Origin: Saccharina japonica
Taxonomy: Eukaryota; Sar; Phaeophyceae; Laminariales; Laminariaceae
Direction: 5' to 3'
Assembly: GCA_008828725.1 (NCBI GenBank)
Contig: MEHQ01000877.1
Coordinates: 59,785 to 123,784, forward strand
Length of the DNA stretch: 64,000 bases
Shown: positions 59,501 through 64,000 of the stretch, one piece after another
Position numbering within the stretch: position 1 is the stretch's first letter
Layout of the letters: the number at the start of each line of letters is the position of its first letter
Notes under the pieces: model-generated
Seen by the model: the letters and a program-made list of their open reading frames with translations, nothing else
Databases searched by the model: none
Told to the model about the DNA's origin: nothing
Made by a program: the position numbers and the translations under genes

Positions 59501-62500
59501 CCATTCGGCGAACAATGTGACCCGAGGGTGGGTCGGAGCCCCTAACGAGCGCGCCCAAGTCAGAGTTCATGACGCGGTCGTTTATTTCGTTGATCGATGT
59601 ATGTCGATTGGGGGATAATATCAACTCTTCAAATCAACCATTTCGCTTAGTTGTGGGTAAACCAATCCTTGCCCAACATCGTCCCAGGGAAATGTTGTTG
59701 TTCGCTTGTTGTTTTTTCCTTGGTTTTGGAACCTTTAGTTTGAGCAATCATGCTCGTAGCACCAAGGAGTATAAAACATCCCGGGGGGTATCTTTGGAGT
59801 TCAAAATTCAACGCAGACAGAGCGTTTGCCATTGCCACTTAGCAGTCTTCTTGTGATCTTCGTTTTCCGCGTCGGTAGGCAATGCGCAAGGTGTACCTTC
59901 CGGCCGATGGATCTGCCACCAACGGGAAGGTGTGGCCATCTTGGCTAGGTGTGCCGGAGGTGAGTCACCCCCTATAGGAGCGGCTGTCTTCCAGGTGGGC
60001 GAGGGCGTGACAGTGACCATCCGTAACGTGTTTGTGGGAGGCGTGCTACGTTAGGGGTCGGTAGGTAGCGTTTTTTGGTTCTGCCTTCTGAGGCAAATAC
60101 TTATGATCGGCCGGGGTCTTTATCCAAAACTCGCTGATAATACCATTTGTGTTTTTTCAAGATTACTCGTGATACACCTAGGGTTTGAGAAAGTACAACC
60201 GTGGGCGTGCGCCTATGGCAGCATGTACCACGTTTGAAGCCGAGCATGTTGCGCCAATGTTGTCGGTCGACGCCTAGGTCCACACCTCCGTATATAACAC
60301 CAAGCTACGAAGTATGTTCGGGCTCTTGCTGATGAAATGCACCCCCCTCTTCCAACCCAAGTTGTCCCGTTTGTCGAACGAATGTGCTGCATGCCGTCTT
60401 CCTTAACCGCATGAGCAGGAATACAACTTCGCGACATGCTCGGCGTCTGCCTCCGACGCGTTCCGTTCTCGCGAGACCTGTACGGGATACACTGGTGAAG
60501 GAGAAGATCTCCCAACAGGGGTGAGCTTTTGTAAAAGGGGAGATGTATGTATGTGTAACCTACCCACATTAGAAGCGGCTACGCAAGTGCTCAAGCTCCG
60601 CCGACCGGGATGGGATGGGATGGGACGGGGCGAGAGAACAGAAACAACTATTTCAAAAGCGGTGGTGGTGGTGGTGGTGGTCTAAAGTGAATGACCAGGC
60701 ACTAGCCTCAGGCTGATGTATCTCCCCAGAAAGAGAAAAATGGGGGGAAGATCCGGTTTAGTAAAATGGTGACTCCCCGTTCTCAAAACTCGGAGTGGGT
60801 ATTTACAGAATGACTCGAAACAATCAGCTCAGTAAAAGGAAACGGCTATTCCTATTGTTTTTGTTTGTAATCCTGTGGGAATGCCACTGTGGCCTTGCAT
60901 GATAGAGCATGGTCTGGGCATCAAGATGGCAGGACTAGAGCCAACTTTACCCCCACACTAAACAGACACCCCTCCACCCTGTGTTTTGTCGGCATCCGTT
61001 TGTTTCCCACTACTTTTGCAGACGCTGGGCGAGCAAGTTAGCCGGTACTTCAATGACGTCCTCGACCACACTAGTGACACCCTTGGTGAGTCGCGGATAG
61101 GTGTATATGTGTCCAATGGTTTCTCAATGCAAGAGCGTTACTGGTTGGTTTTCGGCAAAAAAAAAACTAATAATGCCGGTGGGGGCTTGATCACACGGAT
61201 GTCACTATTGGTGAACCACAGGAGGCGAAGATGTTCGGACGTTTGCACCACGCAAGAATGGTAACATGTGGCTTGAAGACTCCATTAGTGCCGCGGGCGA
61301 AGAAATGAAAAATACGCGAAGCAAGATTCATCGTGATATAATGTTTCGTTCAGAATACTCTAGCGTCCCCGCTGCTTAGACACACAACCAGTTCTCGCTA
61401 TTCAAGCGATTAAGCGGCTCTACTAGTTTTTTTTCCAAGTGTTGTCGGTCAGTACTGGGTATGCTTGCCACCCTACGCTCTGTCCGGGCAACGACCGTCG
61501 CGCTAGATTCTCGCTAACCCCTTTACCGCATCGCAGTGCATCGGTTGCCCGGGTATCGTCGCCATTGGTGGTGCGCGGACGTTTAGTTTAATCCCCCAAG
61601 ATGTACGCACTGTCAACGGTTTAATCCCCCTTCGCTCGACGCGGGCACCAATCGTCGCTCTGCCTTACACACTTGACCATCACCTCCTGGAATTGGCACG
61701 CACGTCTGCCTCGGTGCGCAGATTACACGCACATCGTTGCCATTGGTGGCAACGAACCGGGGGAGTTGTTGTCAGCCTTAGCGCGTTACACCGCCGGGGG
61801 CGCAAGCTACGTGGACCCGGTCGCCTTCGAAAACGTCTTCGAGATCACCAACGGAGTCCCAACCTTTACCTTCGCCCCCATGATGAGGGTGAGTTGTTCG
61901 GATGTTGGTAGTGATAGTAATCTTGGCCCAACACTGTGTGCCTGACGTGGTTAGGGCCTGCATTGGGTGACTTGACCGGGTTTTCTTGTGAGCGTGCTCC
62001 TTACACAGAAGATTTGTCGCGGAGCGCACACCAGCCGGTGGAAGGGTTTCACAGAGAGAACTACCAGCTGTACTTGTTTTTCGGATTGAGCGAGTTTGTC
62101 GAATGCCTGGCCGTCACGCCTCGCAACCGAACTAATGCATGCCAAAGAGCATATTAATAAGTCTACATGTGAAATCTCGAAATAATCGGCTGAACTCGAT
62201 TCAAGCGCTTATGATCACTGAAATCGATTCAGCGCTTATGATCACAGCATCTACAGTACCAGAACACGTGTATGAGGAATCGATCATGAAACCAGAACGT
62301 TGCAGTTTTCATTTTCCTAGTCAATGACCACGCGGTCCACGTACGTGAACCGCATGGGTTTCGGCGTGGCATATTGTGTCTGCTAGCTGGTATATGACCC
62401 AGAAAGCGCCCAGAATATCCAGGGTATAAACATACTTGAGCACAGCGGCAATGGAACGTTTACCAACCGTTTCCCGTCGCCACGTATCCTTGCAGGGGGC

Positions 62501-63516
62501 CCTTAATATACCTGTGCCGTCTAAAGTCGTGATCGGAATATTGTTTTGTACGTCACCTGTGTTTACCATGTCCCCCGTTTAACCGTGGGCGCACCATTTC
62601 TGCCCCCCGCTTCTCTTAGGAAATTGTGGGCGCTTGGCGCGATGCGATCGACCGCCTGATCGCGCGCGGGGTGACTGGCAGAATCCTGCTCGCCAATCTC
62701 CCGTCTCCCAGGGGCTTCCCGGTGAGTGCTTAGCGCCTGCGACATGCCCACCGAGCGGAAGAGCTAATACACAGGGCGTATGATAACCGCTCGGTTGAAA
62801 TGTGCCTGCCAAGTTGACTCTGAATAGACTTTTACCTTGTTGAAGTTGGGAGTATCTTAGGGCAGCCCGGTATGCCGTGCAGTTGAGTGCGATTTCCAAC
62901 ATTTTTGCCCTGATTGTTTTATGGCGAGGGGGAATTGGCCATGGATTTCGGCAGCCGCCGTAAATGTTCAATGTTTTCGTCAACGACTTGTTACTTTTGT
63001 TGCTGTTTTGGAAGGGGGTGCGAGCCATGCTAGGGCTGGAATTTGATTTTTTTTCCAATGTCTTCAGTGACTGCCGGGGCTACCTCTATCAAGGAACGTA
63101 CCCAATAATGCATACGCCCTGTAAGACAAGGCATACCTTATCGTTGGAACTCCGTTAATTGTGTTTTACAGCATTGACATTATTTGTTGTATACCAAGGC
63201 CATCGGGTTCTACTGGTACCTTCTCTCGGCCCCAACCAAAGTTTGGGTTGGGTAGAGCTCGCTATTTAATCGAGGGAGCCCCAGACAAACGCGCGTTTAA
63301 CGGGTGCACCAATGTCCTATGCTGCATGCCTCAAAGCCGACACAAATATTGGGTTCCGTTATTATTTTGTTGTTTGGTTTGTCGCAGAGTACGGACGCCG
63401 CGAGCGAGACCGTGGAGATTTTGGACCAGGTGTTCCTCCTGCTGCGGCAGCAAGAGCAGTCCATCGCCGCGGCCTACCCCCAAGTGCGGATGCTGGACTT
63501 CTACACCCTGAGCGCG
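50578..63516 (+). CDS. Secreted SGNH/GDSL-type lipase/esterase, copy B (exons 1-8; 3' end outside window)
   Basis: Paralogue of the 16 kb gene inside the tandem duplication. Exons: 50578-50661, 51093-51215, 59879-59959, 60419-60520, 61022-61085, 61722-61888, 62620-62721, 63388-63516. The last two exons (acyl-chain end and DxxH block) should lie about 1.1-2.5 kb past the right edge. All eight exons keep the reading frame and all splice borders are identical to copy A. The only exon difference I found is in exon 8 (AGT to ATT, Ser252Ile). The nucleophile block (FGDSTSDAG) and the IGGNE block are intact, so the copy is probably functional if the end is present. Intron 2 (8.66 kb) differs from copy A mainly in a remodelled 10-bp minisatellite and a 58-bp duplication. 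Confidence 0.85.
56231..56670. repeat. 10-bp minisatellite in copy B, degenerate and shorter
   Basis: Same location and borders as 21821-22345 but 85 bp shorter. It has many variant units (AGTCATATAT, AACAGCCAC, AATCAGCAAT) and few long exact runs. Confidence 0.9.
56891..57006 (+). repeat. 58-bp tandem duplication specific to copy B
   Basis: CTTATGCAGGGCGTGGATG... at 56891-56948 is repeated at 56949-57006. Copy A has a single unit (about 22566-22624). Confidence 0.9.
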
Positions 63517-63832
63517 GTGAGTGCTTAGTGATTTAACGTTTAATTTTGATAAGCATGGCAGGGCAATGCCGCCACCATGAGGGCGGTGACACAGTGTCTG
63601 CATCCTCCTGTTAAGGGAGCTGAATGTACCATGCGAAGCACTATCTCAATGAAGATGTTTCTCGGCGCAACCCGACCAGCGTTTCTAGGTGGTTCTACCG
63701 GCGCATGTTGTTTTTTAGGTCCAGTCCCCTATCCAGCCAATCACTTTTGAAAGCGACCGGTACATTGAACCCCATCTAGCGCTCGTGAAATCGCCTTTGC
63801 GGTACATGCTGTACTCGGGAATAAAAAAAAGG

Positions 63833-64000
63833 CATGCGTGCTACGATAGAGATAGCACTTTTTGGGTGAAATTATTTCTGAATGACCGAGCTCCTTAGCC
63901 CGCAATCGACGGACTTTGATCATTGTTCTGTTGCAGTATTGTTTCTTGTTTGCTTCGGCTATGGGACTTTCAATCGGATAGCACTCTTACTTTCCTCCCT
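63833..64000 (-). mobile_element. M1 MITE, cut by window edge
   Basis: Copy B counterpart of 29449-29706; left end GCATGCGTGCTACGATAGAG. Confidence 0.8.

Larger units (their letters stand above)
51216..59878 (+). other. Intron 2 of lipase copy B
   Basis: Counterpart of 16805-25495. M1 at 51709-51984, 53361-53608, 54463-54729 and 58391-58661; M3 at 53286-53697 and 55128-55240; M4 at 55978-56230; M5b at 57860-57948. Confidence 0.7.
39240..64000 (+). repeat. Tandem segmental duplication, copy B (>24.7 kb, continues off window)
   Basis: Every stretch here matches 4817-29600 in the same order and strand. Offsets are 34404 near 5.7 kb, 34412 near 12-15 kb, 34410 near 20 kb, 34325 just after the minisatellite, 34382 after a 58-bp duplication, and 34384 at the right edge. 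By eye, long stretches differ by only a few bases per kilobase. All M1 and other transposon insertions in the shared part are in both copies, so they predate the duplication. The unit contains the whole lipase 5' flank and gene. Confidence 0.95.

Overview
This window looks like nuclear DNA of a multicellular stramenopile. A brown alga (kelp-like) is my best guess. The grounds are short, moderately GC-rich coding exons of about 60-250 bp with GT-AG borders, mostly phase 0, scattered among introns of 0.4 to 8.7 kb that are full of short inverted-repeat transposons. The organism is an inference from gene architecture. No ribosomal or organellar marker is present to prove it.

Only one kind of protein gene could be supported: a secreted SGNH/GDSL-type lipase/esterase on the + strand, spliced from ten exons into 410 residues. 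It has a signal peptide, a GDS nucleophile block, a GGN block and a C-terminal DxxH block. Copy A is complete (16167-32187). Copy B (50578 to beyond the right edge) lies inside a near-identical tandem duplication and is visible through exon 8. Among the eight exons present in both copies I found one difference, Ser to Ile in exon 8. The long continuous ORFs elsewhere are shadows or run across transposons.

Layout. 1-4.8 kb: two degenerate tandem copies (R1, R2) of a roughly 1.5 kb transposon-rich unit. 4.8-16.2 kb: 5' flank of gene A. 16.2-32.2 kb: gene A. 32.5-34.9 kb: twelve copies of a ~209-bp satellite. 34.9-38.6 kb: unique spacer with transposon copies and a possible weak retroelement relic. 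From about 39.2 kb to the right edge: copy B of everything from 4.8 kb to 29.6 kb, offset by 34.38-34.41 kb. The copies differ mosaically: most of the length is almost identical, but the first ~0.75 kb and the 20.0-24.4 kb block are clearly more diverged.

The main non-genic content is a set of non-autonomous DNA transposons (working names). M1 is ~250 bp, with 20-bp ends GACGCATGCTACGATAGAGG, an internal hairpin and 4-bp target duplications. M4 is a sister of M1 with different ends. M2 is ~200-270 bp with GGGCCCG ends and TAA duplications, PIF/Harbinger-like. M5 is an 89-bp foldback between TTAA sites, piggyBac-like, and M5b is its relative. M3 has ~36-bp ends. M2 and M5 are found inserted at the same central TTAA of M1, and the left junction of copy B lies between two M2 copies in such a nest. 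This suggests that MITE nests seeded the duplication of the lipase gene.
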